Positions 6,685 to 13,585 of a stretch of 15,307 nucleotides of DNA are shown here, piece by piece. The stretch is from CAYGWX01 sp964353855 [NCBI: uncultured bacterium] (GTDB lineage: Bacteria; Edwardsbacteria; CAYGWX01): positions 1-15,307 of the forward strand of contig CAYGWX010000060.1 of assembly GCA_964353855.1 (NCBI GenBank), written 5' to 3'. A model generated the notes under the pieces. That model worked only from the letters and a program-made list of their open reading frames with translations, was not told where the DNA came from and searched no databases. The first letter of the stretch is position 1, and each line of letters starts with the position of its first letter. The position numbers and the translations under genes are program-made.

Positions 6685-7316
6685 GGCCTCCTCCCTTTGA
6701 CCAGGCCGTGCTCCTTGGCGTAGCGGAACAGCAGGTCCTGAAGGATCTTCCGCCCCCGGAAGAGCCGGGATTTCACCGTGCCCAGGTTCAGTCCGAGGAT
6801 CTCCGAGATCTCCTGATACGAGAAGCCTTCCAGGTCCGACAACAGCACCACCATCCGAAACTCCACGGGCAAGGATTCCACCGCCGCCTTCACCTCGTCC
6901 CCCACAAACTCTTTCAGGACCTCCGAGGTCTGGGTCAGAATCTCCGCCACCGGCACGGTCACCGGGTTCACCCCCTCGCCCTCCCCCACACGCTCCACAA
7001 ACCATTTGGCTTCGGCCTCGTCGTGCACGGCCGGCTCCTCGAACGAGAGCATGGCCGGCTCCTTGGCTGTCTTGCGGTAGCGGTTGATGAAGGAGTTCGT
7101 CAGGATCTTGAACAGCCAGGCCCGGATGTTCGTGCCCGGCTCGAAATGGTCGTGGAACCGGAAGGCCTTGAGAAAGGTCTCCTGGACCAGGTCCTCGGCG
7201 TCTGCAGGGCTCCGGGTCATGCGCAGGGCCGTGCGGTACAGGGCGTCCATGTGCTCGAGGGCCTGGGCCTCGAACTCCGGGCTCCGCCCCTTGGTCGCAG
7301 AAGCGCTTGCCGCCAT
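6681..7316 (-). CDS. ECF-type sigma-70 family RNA polymerase sigma factor
   Basis: This is a 211-aa alternative sigma factor. Region 2 (about residues 17-85) contains [19 protein letters not shown] and FLKAF, with the [20 protein letters not shown] promoter-melting segment. Region 4 (about 145-200) carries [20 protein letters not shown] and EIAEIL-like [21 protein letters not shown], the -35-binding helix-turn-helix. The acidic linker between them is fairly long (about 60 aa), as in SigR-like ECF sigmas. A GTG at 7319 is also in frame, but the ATG at 7316 has better spacing (5 nt) from GGGAG. It is coupled by ATGA to the anti-sigma gene. A tandem sigma70 and ECF-like promoter arrangement upstream suggests autoregulation. 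Confidence 0.93.
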   Translation of the reverse strand: MAASASATKGRSPEFEAQALEHMDALYRTALRMTRSPADAEDLVQETFLKAFRFHDHFEPGTNIRAWLFKILTNSFINRYRKTAKEPAMLSFEEPAVHDEAEAKWFVERVGEGEGVNPVTVPVAEILTQTSEVLKEFVGDEVKAAVESLPVEFRMVVLLSDLEGFSYQEISEILGLNLGTVKSRLFRGRKILQDLLFRYAKEHGLVKGRRP

Positions 7317-7399
7317 CACGACTCCCAGGCCCGAGGTCGCGCCGCTTTATTTAACAGGCGCCGGTAGTTAAAGGTTCCGTTGAGCACCTTCCTCTCCAT
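7316..7399 (-). CDS. possible 27-codon leader ORF upstream of the sigma gene
   Basis: An ATG at 7399 opens a 27-codon frame, rich in Arg and Lys, whose TGA (7318-7316) overlaps the sigma ATG as TGATG. The ATG falls 8 bases after the -10 of the upstream sigma70-like promoter, so it would be nearly leaderless. I recognise no family. It may be a coupling leader peptide or chance, since the ECF-like promoter lies inside it. Confidence 0.25.
   Translation of the reverse strand: MERKVLNGTFNYRRLLNKAARPRAWES
7353..7379 (-). promoter_or_regulatory. ECF (SigR-like) promoter candidate for sigma autoregulation
   Basis: On the minus strand CGGAAC (7379-7374), 18 bases, then GTT (7355-7353) resemble the SigR-type consensus as I recall it (GGGAAT-N18-GTT) and the general GGAAC -35 of ECF promoters. 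Transcription would start near 7346, about 30 nt before the ATG at 7316 and upstream of its GGGAG. Confidence 0.45.
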
Positions 7400-7407
7400 G
7401 GGGTGAA

Positions 7408-7437
7408 ATGTTACCAGAAAGGGTGGGGGGATGTCAA
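7408..7437 (-). promoter_or_regulatory. sigma70-type promoter upstream of the sigma/anti-sigma operon
   Basis: On the minus strand TTGACA (7437-7432), an 18-bp spacer and TAACAT (7413-7408) are present. The transcript would start at about 7401-7399 and run through the leader ORF into the sigma gene. Confidence 0.6.
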
Positions 7438-7451
7438 CCCGCCCATGAAAA

Positions 7452-7475
7452 GGGCGCCTGGGGAACCAGGCGCCC
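7452..7475 (-). terminator. orphan terminator-like hairpin
   Basis: GGGCGCCTGG (7452-7461) and CCAGGCGCCC (7466-7475) form a perfect 10-bp stem around a 4-nt loop (GGAA on plus, TTCC on minus). On the minus strand TTTTC follows at once; on the plus strand the tail is CTCCTGTTTCTC. No gene ends here on either strand, so it is either a boundary between divergent operons or the end of an undetected minus-strand RNA. Confidence 0.5.
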
Positions 7476-7679
7476 CTCCTGTTTCTCTCAGACGTTACTG
7501 CCCTTCGAACAGGGTCAGGATGGACAAACTAATATCAAAATGCTAAAAGCAAGAACCATGTTTAACCATGGGGGATAACTGCTCCCCTTCTCCCTATGAA
7601 GTACGTGGTCGTGCAATGGGCATGCGGCGGGCGAATAATGGGCGAAACGATCTCCCGTAATGTTCTTGGGCCCCACGCC

Positions 7680-7708
7680 TTGACAAAAACTTCTCTTCGG
7701 GCTATGAT
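7680..7708 (+). promoter_or_regulatory. near-consensus promoter of the DUF362 operon
   Basis: TTGACA (7680-7685), a 17-bp spacer and TATGAT (7703-7708) match 11 of 12 consensus positions. Transcription would start near 7715, giving a leader of about 20 nt. The leader has no clear Shine-Dalgarno, with at best a weak AGG. Confidence 0.75.
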
Positions 7709-7733
7709 TATAAGGTCGGCTTCCTTATAGACT

Positions 7734-8639
7734 ATGCCTAAACCCAGAGTCGTCATCGTCCGGGCGCCGAGATTCCAGTTCACTCCCAGCGCGGCCCAGG
7801 ATCCCCTGATGGACCGGATGCTCTCCCTGGCCATGACCAAATTTACAGGAAAGGCTGACCCGAGGGATGCCTGGGCCCGGTTTTTCAACCCCAAGTCCGT
7901 GGTCGGGGCCAAGCTCAACTGTCTGGCCGGCAAGTGGCTCTCCACGAGCCTTCCTCTGGCCTATGCCGTGGCCCAGGGCCTGAAAAGCGTGGGGGTGAAG
8001 GAGGGGAACATCATCTTCTGGGAGCGCATGAACTCCGAGCTCAAGGAGGCCGGCTTCCCCCTGAACTACGAAGGACCGGGCCTCCGCTGCTTCGCCACGG
8101 ACACTAACGGCGTGGGGTATGATTCCGACCTGACGGTTTCGGGCGAGGTGGGCAGCCTGGTCTCCCGCGTCCTCAGCTCTTACGTCACGCACCACGTCAA
8201 CCTCCCGCTCGTAAAGGACCACACCATTCCCGGGCTCTCGGCCGGGATGAAGAACTTCTACGGCGCCATCCACAACCCCAACAAGTACCACGACAACCAC
8301 TGCGACCCTTATGTCGCTGACGTTAATGCCTTGCCTCAGATCAAGACCAAGAACGTGCTCACGATCCTGGACGCCACCCGGATACAGTATAACTTCGGCC
8401 CGGCCTACAAGCCCCAGTGGGTGGAGAACTACAATGCCCTGATCGTGGGCACCGACCCCGTGGCTGTGGACGCCGTGGCCTGGAAGATCCTCGAGGACAT
8501 CCGCAGGCAGAAGGGCCTGCCCACCCTGGAGCAGGCCGGAAGGCCCGTGAAATATCTCGCCACGGCCGCCGACCCTTCCCACCGCCTTGGGGAGTATCGC
8601 CTGGGAAAAATTGAAGTTGTGGAGGCCGAGGCCGTCTGA
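7734..8639 (+). CDS. DUF362 domain-containing protein
   Basis: This is a 301-aa DUF362 (PF04015) protein. Family signatures are the start VVIVRAPRF, VVGAKLNCL, the central THHVNLPLVKDHTIPGLSAGMKNFYGAIHNP, ILDATRIQYNFGP and IVGTDPVAVDAVAWKIL. The biochemical role of the family is not established. Members often occur near Fe-S and radical SAM genes; this one has no ferredoxin-type cysteine cluster. It has no signal peptide at the chosen start. It is the first gene of a plus-strand operon and overlaps the radical SAM gene by one base (TGATG), so the two are translationally coupled and probably act together. It lacks a strong Shine-Dalgarno. Confidence 0.88.
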   Translation: MPKPRVVIVRAPRFQFTPSAAQDPLMDRMLSLAMTKFTGKADPRDAWARFFNPKSVVGAKLNCLAGKWLSTSLPLAYAVAQGLKSVGVKEGNIIFWERMNSELKEAGFPLNYEGPGLRCFATDTNGVGYDSDLTVSGEVGSLVSRVLSSYVTHHVNLPLVKDHTIPGLSAGMKNFYGAIHNPNKYHDNHCDPYVADVNALPQIKTKNVLTILDATRIQYNFGPAYKPQWVENYNALIVGTDPVAVDAVAWKILEDIRRQKGLPTLEQAGRPVKYLATAADPSHRLGEYRLGKIEVVEAEAV

Positions 8640-9793
8640 TGTTTGAGTCCAACCGCAGAGAATTCCTGAAAAGAGCCGCCGGAGGCCTGGGCGGTCTGGC
8701 TCTTACCCAGATCCCCTTCTCCGAGCGCTCCCTGCTGTCCTGGCTGGGCAACGCCTGCGCCTTTGCCGCGGTCCCCAACCTCTCCCGGGTCGAGGCCCGG
8801 TATTACCAGAAGCTGGAGCACCTTGAAGTGGAGTGCCGGATCTGCCCCCGCAAGTGCCGGGTGGGCGACCGCGAGCGGGGCTACTGCGGGACGCGGGAGA
8901 ATCGGGATGGAACCTACTACACCCTGGTCTACGGCAAGCCCTGCTCCCTGGCCATTGACCCGATCGAGAAAAAGCCCTTCTTCCATTACCTACCCGGCTC
9001 AACGGCCTTCTCCTTCGCCACGGCCGGGTGCAACATGAACTGCAAGTTCTGCCAGAACTGGGACATCTCCCAGGTCCGTCCGGAGCAGACCGAGAACCTC
9101 GACCTCCCGCCCAAGGCCCTGGTCAAGCTGGCCAGGGAAAAAGGCGCGCCAATCATCGCCTCCACCTATTCCGAGCCCATCGTCTTCTACGAATACGTCT
9201 GCGACACGGCCAGGGAGGGCCGGAGGCAGGGCATCCGGAACGTAATGATCACCGGCGGATACATCCAGCCCGAGCCCCTGGCCGAGCTTGCCAAGGTCCT
9301 GGACGCCGTGAAGGTGGACCTCAAGGCCTTCACCGAGAAGTTCTACAAGGAGGTCGTCCACGGCGAGCTATCACCCGTTCTGGAGACCCTGAAGGGCCTC
9401 AAGCGCGCCGGGGTCTGGCACGAGATCGTCTACCTCGTGGTCCCCACCCTGAACGACCGGGAGGGCGACCTCAAGGCCATGTGCCAGTGGATCATGAAGG
9501 AACTGGGCCCCGATGTCCCTCTTCACTTCTCCCGCTTCATGCCGATGTACCTCTTGAAGAACCTTCCCCCCACCCCGGTCTCCACCCTGGAGAAGGCCCA
9601 CCAAATAGCCAAGGGGGCCGGCCTGAACTACGTCTACATCGGCAACGTGCCCGGGAACCCGTATGAGCACACCTACTGCCCGAATTGCGACAAGATCCTC
9701 ATCGGCCGGATGGGCTACACCATCCTGCAGAACTTCATCCGGAAAGGCAAATGCCAATTCTGCGGACGAGCTATTCCGGGAGTGTGGAAATAA
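8639..9793 (+). CDS. amrS: AmmeMemoRadiSam-type radical SAM enzyme with Tat signal
   Basis: This is a 384-aa radical SAM protein of the AmmeMemoRadiSam family (related to pyruvate-formate-lyase-activating-like proteins). It starts with a twin-arginine signal (RREFLKRAAGGLGGLAL, Arg6-Arg7). An N-terminal cysteine cluster follows (Cys66, Cys69, Cys73, Cys83), then the [4Fe-4S]/SAM motif CNMNCKFC (Cys131, Cys135, Cys138) and PGNPYEHTYCPNC. A C-terminal zinc-ribbon pair (Cys347/350 and Cys372/375) ends in GRAIPGVW. The substrate is unknown. The usual partners, MEMO and AMMECR1, are not in this window. Export of an enzyme needing SAM and electrons is paradoxical; the Arg pair may instead be vestigial or used for membrane association. 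The start is fixed by the TGATG overlap with the DUF362 gene. Confidence 0.9.
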   Translation: MFESNRREFLKRAAGGLGGLALTQIPFSERSLLSWLGNACAFAAVPNLSRVEARYYQKLEHLEVECRICPRKCRVGDRERGYCGTRENRDGTYYTLVYGKPCSLAIDPIEKKPFFHYLPGSTAFSFATAGCNMNCKFCQNWDISQVRPEQTENLDLPPKALVKLAREKGAPIIASTYSEPIVFYEYVCDTAREGRRQGIRNVMITGGYIQPEPLAELAKVLDAVKVDLKAFTEKFYKEVVHGELSPVLETLKGLKRAGVWHEIVYLVVPTLNDREGDLKAMCQWIMKELGPDVPLHFSRFMPMYLLKNLPPTPVSTLEKAHQIAKGAGLNYVYIGNVPGNPYEHTYCPNCDKILIGRMGYTILQNFIRKGKCQFCGRAIPGVWK

Positions 9794-9805
9794 AAGGGAG
9801 GGTTT

Positions 9806-10288
9806 ATGGAACTCGTAACCGTCAGGATCAGGAAGCCCGAGGACGTGAACCTCATCCTGGGCCAGTCCCATTTCATCAAGACCGTGGAGGACCTCTACGA
9901 AGCCCTGGTCACCGCCGTGCCCGGGATTAAGTTCGGCCTGGCCTTCTGCGAAGCCTCCGGGGACTGCCTCATCCGCACCGAGGGAACGGACGAGGAGATG
10001 AGGAAGCTGGCCGGAGAGAACGCCCTGGCCATCGGCTCCGGCCACTCCTTCCTCATCCTGCTCAAGAACGCCTATCCCATCCATGTGCTCAAGGCCGTCG
10101 AGCGGGTCCAGGAGGTGTGCAACATTTTCTGCGCCACGGCCAACCCCGTGGAGGTGGTCATCGCCGAGTCCAAGCAGGGCCGGGGCATCCTCGGCGTGAT
10201 CGACGGCGAGAAGCCCAGGGGCATCGAGGACGCCTCCGGGACCGCCTGGCGCAAGGACCTCCTCCGCAAGATCGGCTACAAGCGTTAG
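9806..10288 (+). CDS. adenosine-specific kinase (DUF355/PF04008 family)
   Basis: This 160-aa protein aligns over its full length with the small family annotated 'adenosine-specific kinase' from an archaeal structure. Conserved stretches are the start of the [20 protein letters not shown] type, [60 protein letters not shown] and [10 protein letters not shown]. In vivo function is poorly defined; the name rests on ligand binding. AAAAGGGAGG lies 4 bases before the ATG. The gap to the radical SAM gene is only 12 bases, so it is the third gene of the operon. Co-occurrence with a SAM-cleaving enzyme, which releases 5'-deoxyadenosine, hints at nucleoside handling, but that is inference. Confidence 0.87.
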   Translation: MELVTVRIRKPEDVNLILGQSHFIKTVEDLYEALVTAVPGIKFGLAFCEASGDCLIRTEGTDEEMRKLAGENALAIGSGHSFLILLKNAYPIHVLKAVERVQEVCNIFCATANPVEVVIAESKQGRGILGVIDGEKPRGIEDASGTAWRKDLLRKIGYKR

Positions 10289-10300
10289 GACCGAAGCCGG

Positions 10301-12514
10301 TTGGTAGAGGGAAGGGCCCCGAACGCATCTGCCCGGCAAGAAGCCCGCTCTCACAGGGCGGGCCTCTTCTTGGGTGCTGTAGGCCTTGGCTTCGTCTCTC
10401 TCGCCGGACAGGTCATCCTCCTCCGCGAGCTGGCCTCATCGCTCGGGGGGAACGAGCTAGGCCTGGGCCTCCTGCTCGGCTCCTGGCTCCTCTGGACCGG
10501 GGCCGGCAGTCTTTTGGCGGACAAGGTCCGCTGGCATAATCCCCTGGCCCCGGCCTTCGCTTATGCCAAGCTGGGCGTTCTCTTTCCCCTCACCGTCCTG
10601 GCCATCCGCCTTGTCCGTCCCCTGCTCGGCCTCCTGCCCGGAGAGGTGGTCGGCCTCCTGACCCTCCTGCCCATCGCCCTCCTCATCGTCGCCCCCTTCG
10701 GCTTCATCGTGGGGGCGCTGTTCGTGCTCCTCTCCAGGGCATACCCCCAGGGAGGAACGAACCGGGTCTATCTCCTGGAGGCCCTGGGCGCTGCCCTGGG
10801 AGGCCTCCTGACCACGTTTCTCCTGGTTCCCTTTCTTTCCAATCTTGCCATCGCGCTCCTCGTCGGCTGTCTCTGTCTGTTCTTGGGCTTCTGGCTTGGT
10901 GCTGAATGCAGCCGCTTCGTCCGATGGCTTGGCTCGGTCATCTTACCCATTCTTCTTATCCTCTCCTGGACCATTCATCGGCCTTTGGAGCGCTGGTCTC
11001 TGGCCACCCAGTGGAAGGGGTTTGAGCTCATCGAGTCCGCGAACTCTCCTTACGGAGCCATTACCGTCGTCAGGCAGGCAGAGCAGGTGAGCTTTTTCCA
11101 GCAGGGCGGTTTGGTCTTCTCCTATCCCGACGCTCTCTCGGCCGAGGAGGCCGTTCACTTCGGGCTCCTGGAGCATCCCAATCCCAAGACCGCCCTGCTC
11201 ATCGGCAACGGCCTGGGGGGAAGCCTGTCCGAGGCGCTGAAGCATCCCCATCTGAGCATAGATTACGTTGATCTCGACCCCAAACTCATCTCCCTGGCCC
11301 AACGCTCGCTTACCCAACGGGTCCCTTTGGCTCCTGACCGCGTACATATCTATCTCGCCGATGCCAGAAGGTTCCTCCAAGGAAGCAACGCCCGCTACGA
11401 TGTCATCCTCGTGAACCTTCCCGTGCCCGCCACAGCCCAGCTCAACCGATTCTATACCCGGGAGTTCTTTGCCCTCGCCAAGGCCCATCTCGCCCCCGGG
11501 GGTGTCTTCGCCTTTCGCCTTCCCTCCCAGGAGAACTATCTGAGCCCGGAGCTGGCGGATTTCCTGGCCAGCATGAGGAGGACCCTGCGGGAGGTGTATC
11601 CCGAGGTCGCCGTGCTTCCCGGCGGGACAGCGGTATTCCTCGCTTCCAATACCCCCCGGACCCTGACCCGGAATCCCGATGTGCTTATCGCCAGGCTCCG
11701 TGAAAGAAATATCGCGACGTCGTTTGTGAGCGAATACTATCTGCCGGACCGGCTGGCTCCTTTCCGCCTTGAGCGCCTGGAGGCCTCCCTGGAGAAAGCC
11801 CGCTCCAGGGTCAACACGGATGAGCATCCGATATGTTATTACTTTGATGCCCTCCTTCTCTCGAGCCATTTCCGCTCCATGGAAAAAGCCGTCATCGCTT
11901 TCCTGAGCCGGGTTCCCCTTTGGGCCTTCGCCCTCCTGTTCTGTCTGGGGCTTTCGGCCATCCTGCTTCGCGGCCAATCCTCCTGGCCGCTCCAAGGCAT
12001 CGTCTCGGCCGGGGTCACCTCCCTGGCTTTAGAGGTCATCTGCCTGGTCGCGTTCCAGACTTACTCCGGGGCGCTCTATTCCGGGATCGGGCTTCTTCTG
12101 GCCGCGTTCATGGCGGGGCTGGCCTTGGGGGCCGGTTTCTTTCAGAAAACGAGCCGGCAGAACCTGTTTTCCTTGAAACTCCTGCAGGGGGCCCTTGTCC
12201 TTCTGCCGATCCTGCTTCTGCTCCTGACCCGAGGCCTTTCGACCCTGAGCGGGGCGGGGCTCTCCGATGCCTTGCTCCCGATTTTCCTGGGAATCTCCGG
12301 GATCGCCTGCGGGGCGGTCTTTCCCGTGGCCAACGGGCTCTATCTCCAAAGCCGCCCCAAGGCCCTTGGCACGGCTTATGGGTTGGACCTCCTGGCCGCC
12401 TGCTTCGGAGCCTTCCTGACGAGCGCGGTGCTCCTTCCCCTTCACGGGATGACGGCAACGCTTCTATTCCTTTCCTTTCTTTCCCTGCTCCCTCTGCTGG
12501 CATTCCTGGGTTGA
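10301..12514 (+). CDS. fused multi-pass membrane protein with central spermidine-synthase-like domain
   Basis: This 737-aa protein is built as an N-terminal membrane half (about 20-225), a soluble Rossmann methyltransferase-like domain of spermidine-synthase type (about 240-520) and a C-terminal membrane half (about 537-737). The halves look duplicated: YLLEALGAALGGLLTT (157-172) echoes YGLDLLAACFGAFLTS (693-708). The synthase core shows YVDLDPKLISLA, DARRFL and FYTREFF. However, the usual GGGDGG glycine loop reads GNGLGG (302-307), and the catalytic Asp motif of the DxxDP type reads NLPVP (372-376). True aminopropyl transfer is therefore doubtful, and a transport or other transferase role is possible. 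The start is uncertain: TTG at 10301 follows AGGA by 10 bases. A downstream in-frame TTG (10370), just after a hairpin, is an alternative that would begin inside the first membrane segment. It is the last gene of the operon. Confidence 0.83.
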   Translation: MVEGRAPNASARQEARSHRAGLFLGAVGLGFVSLAGQVILLRELASSLGGNELGLGLLLGSWLLWTGAGSLLADKVRWHNPLAPAFAYAKLGVLFPLTVLAIRLVRPLLGLLPGEVVGLLTLLPIALLIVAPFGFIVGALFVLLSRAYPQGGTNRVYLLEALGAALGGLLTTFLLVPFLSNLAIALLVGCLCLFLGFWLGAECSRFVRWLGSVILPILLILSWTIHRPLERWSLATQWKGFELIESANSPYGAITVVRQAEQVSFFQQGGLVFSYPDALSAEEAVHFGLLEHPNPKTALLIGNGLGGSLSEALKHPHLSIDYVDLDPKLISLAQRSLTQRVPLAPDRVHIYLADARRFLQGSNARYDVILVNLPVPATAQLNRFYTREFFALAKAHLAPGGVFAFRLPSQENYLSPELADFLASMRRTLREVYPEVAVLPGGTAVFLASNTPRTLTRNPDVLIARLRERNIATSFVSEYYLPDRLAPFRLERLEASLEKARSRVNTDEHPICYYFDALLLSSHFRSMEKAVIAFLSRVPLWAFALLFCLGLSAILLRGQSSWPLQGIVSAGVTSLALEVICLVAFQTYSGALYSGIGLLLAAFMAGLALGAGFFQKTSRQNLFSLKLLQGALVLLPILLLLLTRGLSTLSGAGLSDALLPIFLGISGIACGAVFPVANGLYLQSRPKALGTAYGLDLLAACFGAFLTSAVLLPLHGMTATLLFLSFLSLLPLLAFLG
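10343..10363 (+). terminator. weak terminator-like hairpin at the start of the membrane-protein gene
   Basis: GCCCGC (10343-10348) pairs with GCGGGC (10358-10363). The stem is preceded by AAGAA and followed by CTCTTCTT. It lies 55 bases past the adenosine kinase stop but within the proposed coding start of the next gene. It could attenuate the operon or mean the real start is downstream. Confidence 0.3.
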
Positions 12515-12540
12515 TAAACCGCCTGCCGTTGTGCTACACT
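12511..12540 (+). promoter_or_regulatory. promoter of rlmN, positioned for a leaderless transcript
   Basis: TTGATA (12511-12516), an 18-bp spacer and TACACT (12535-12540) are present. Only seven bases separate the -10 from the rlmN ATG at 12548, so transcription should start at or within a base or two of the start codon. The -35 element overlaps the TGA stop of the preceding gene. Confidence 0.55.
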
Positions 12541-12547
12541 TAGCCCG

Positions 12548-13579
12548 ATGAACGCAAGAAAGGACCTGAAGGGGCTGAACCAGAAGGAATTGGAGGCCTT
12601 CTTCGTGGACCTCAAGGAGTCGCCCTACCGGGCCAGGCAGGTCATGGTCTGGATGTATCATCGCTGCGCCAGCGGTTTCGCCGTGATGTCTGACTTGTCG
12701 AGGGCTCTGAGAGAGAAGCTGGGCGAGGTGGCCGTCATCAGCGGCCTGAGGGAAGTCGGGCGGAAGACGGCTCAGGATGGGACGTTGAAGTTCCTGTATG
12801 AAACCGAAGCGGGCGACCGGGTTGAGAGCGTGCTCATGAGGGAAGGAGGGCGGACCACGCTCTGCCTCTCCTCCCAGGTGGGGTGCGCCTTGAACTGCTC
12901 CTTCTGCAGCACGGGAAAGATGGGCTTCACCCGCAACCTCACGGCCGGGGAGATGGTGGACCAGGTCATCCAGGCCCAGAAGGCCAAGCCCGAGCCCAAG
13001 ATCACTCACGTCGTGTTCATGGGCATGGGCGAGCCTTTCCTGAACTACGAGGAAGTGATGAAGGCCGTGAGGCTGCTGAACGCGGAGCTGGGCTTGGGGA
13101 TCGGCGCACGGAAGATCACCCTGTCCACGGCCGGCATCATTCCCGGCATCCTGCAATTGGCCAAGGAACCCCTTCAGGTGAAGCTGGCCGTCTCCCTGAA
13201 CGCCCCGACCCAGGGGCTCCGGGAAAAGTTGATGCCCATCGCGAAGAAATATCCCCTGGACAAGCTGATCAGCGCGGTAAAGCTCTACACCGAGCGCACG
13301 GGCAAAATGATGACCTTCGAGTACGTGCTCATCGAGAACGTGAACGATACCCTGGTCCACGCCAAACAATTGGCAGCCCTGGTCAAGGGCACCCACTGCA
13401 AGATCAACCTCATTCCCTTCAATCCCTTTCCCGGAAGCGAATACGCCCGGCCCCCCCACGAGAGGGTCGAGCGCTTCCAGGCCTACCTCTATCCCCGCTG
13501 CCCAGCGGTCACGCTCCGCGCGAGCAAGGGCCGGGATATCTCCGCGGCCTGCGGCCAGCTCCGCGCCGAGCGGGGCTGA
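12548..13579 (+). CDS. rlmN: 23S rRNA (adenine-2503-C2)-methyltransferase RlmN
   Basis: This 343-aa radical SAM enzyme methylates C2 of A2503 in 23S rRNA and, in E. coli, A37 of some tRNAs. The N-terminal helical domain has the SPYRARQVMVWMY signature. The radical SAM motif is Cys113, Cys117, Cys120 (GCALNCSFC). Cys106 (seven residues before the cluster) and Cys335 (in ISAACGQL) match the two catalytic cysteines Cys118 and Cys355 of the E. coli enzyme. FMGMGEPFLNYEEV, KITLSTAGIIP and LAVSLNAP are family hallmarks. ATG is the only possible start: the frame has a TAA at 12515-12517 and no other start codon before 12548. No Shine-Dalgarno is present, in keeping with leaderless translation. It converges on the UVR-motif gene with six bases between stops. 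Confidence 0.95.
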   Translation: MNARKDLKGLNQKELEAFFVDLKESPYRARQVMVWMYHRCASGFAVMSDLSRALREKLGEVAVISGLREVGRKTAQDGTLKFLYETEAGDRVESVLMREGGRTTLCLSSQVGCALNCSFCSTGKMGFTRNLTAGEMVDQVIQAQKAKPEPKITHVVFMGMGEPFLNYEEVMKAVRLLNAELGLGIGARKITLSTAGIIPGILQLAKEPLQVKLAVSLNAPTQGLREKLMPIAKKYPLDKLISAVKLYTERTGKMMTFEYVLIENVNDTLVHAKQLAALVKGTHCKINLIPFNPFPGSEYARPPHERVERFQAYLYPRCPAVTLRASKGRDISAACGQLRAERG

Positions 13580-13585
13580 ACTCCC

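Larger units (their letters stand above)
7317..7733. other. divergent intergenic region between the sigma operon and the DUF362 operon
   Basis: About 420 bases lie between the two divergent operons. From left to right they hold the ECF-like and sigma70-like promoters of the sigma gene, an isolated perfect hairpin (7452-7475), a stretch of about 200 bases without recognisable features (7477-7679), and the promoter of the DUF362 gene (7680-7708). I see no tRNA and no convincing small gene. A minus-strand reading that overlaps the start of the DUF362 gene looks like a shadow. Confidence 0.7.

Noticed and set aside
6685-7005. Upstream extension of the anti-sigma reading frame
   Set aside because: It lies over the sigma gene, is Gly/Arg-rich as expected of a shadow frame, and the ATGA junction with Cys3 right after ATG 6684 marks the real start.
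7491-7530. Minus-strand peptide tail (SILTLFEGQ then stop) just before the orphan hairpin, as if a gene ended there
   Set aside because: The frame is closed by a stop about a dozen codons upstream and has no start; at most a remnant.
7562-7945. Minus-strand open frame of 127 codons over the DUF362 start
   Set aside because: Most of it overlaps the well-supported DUF362 gene and its promoter, and the translation resembles no family.
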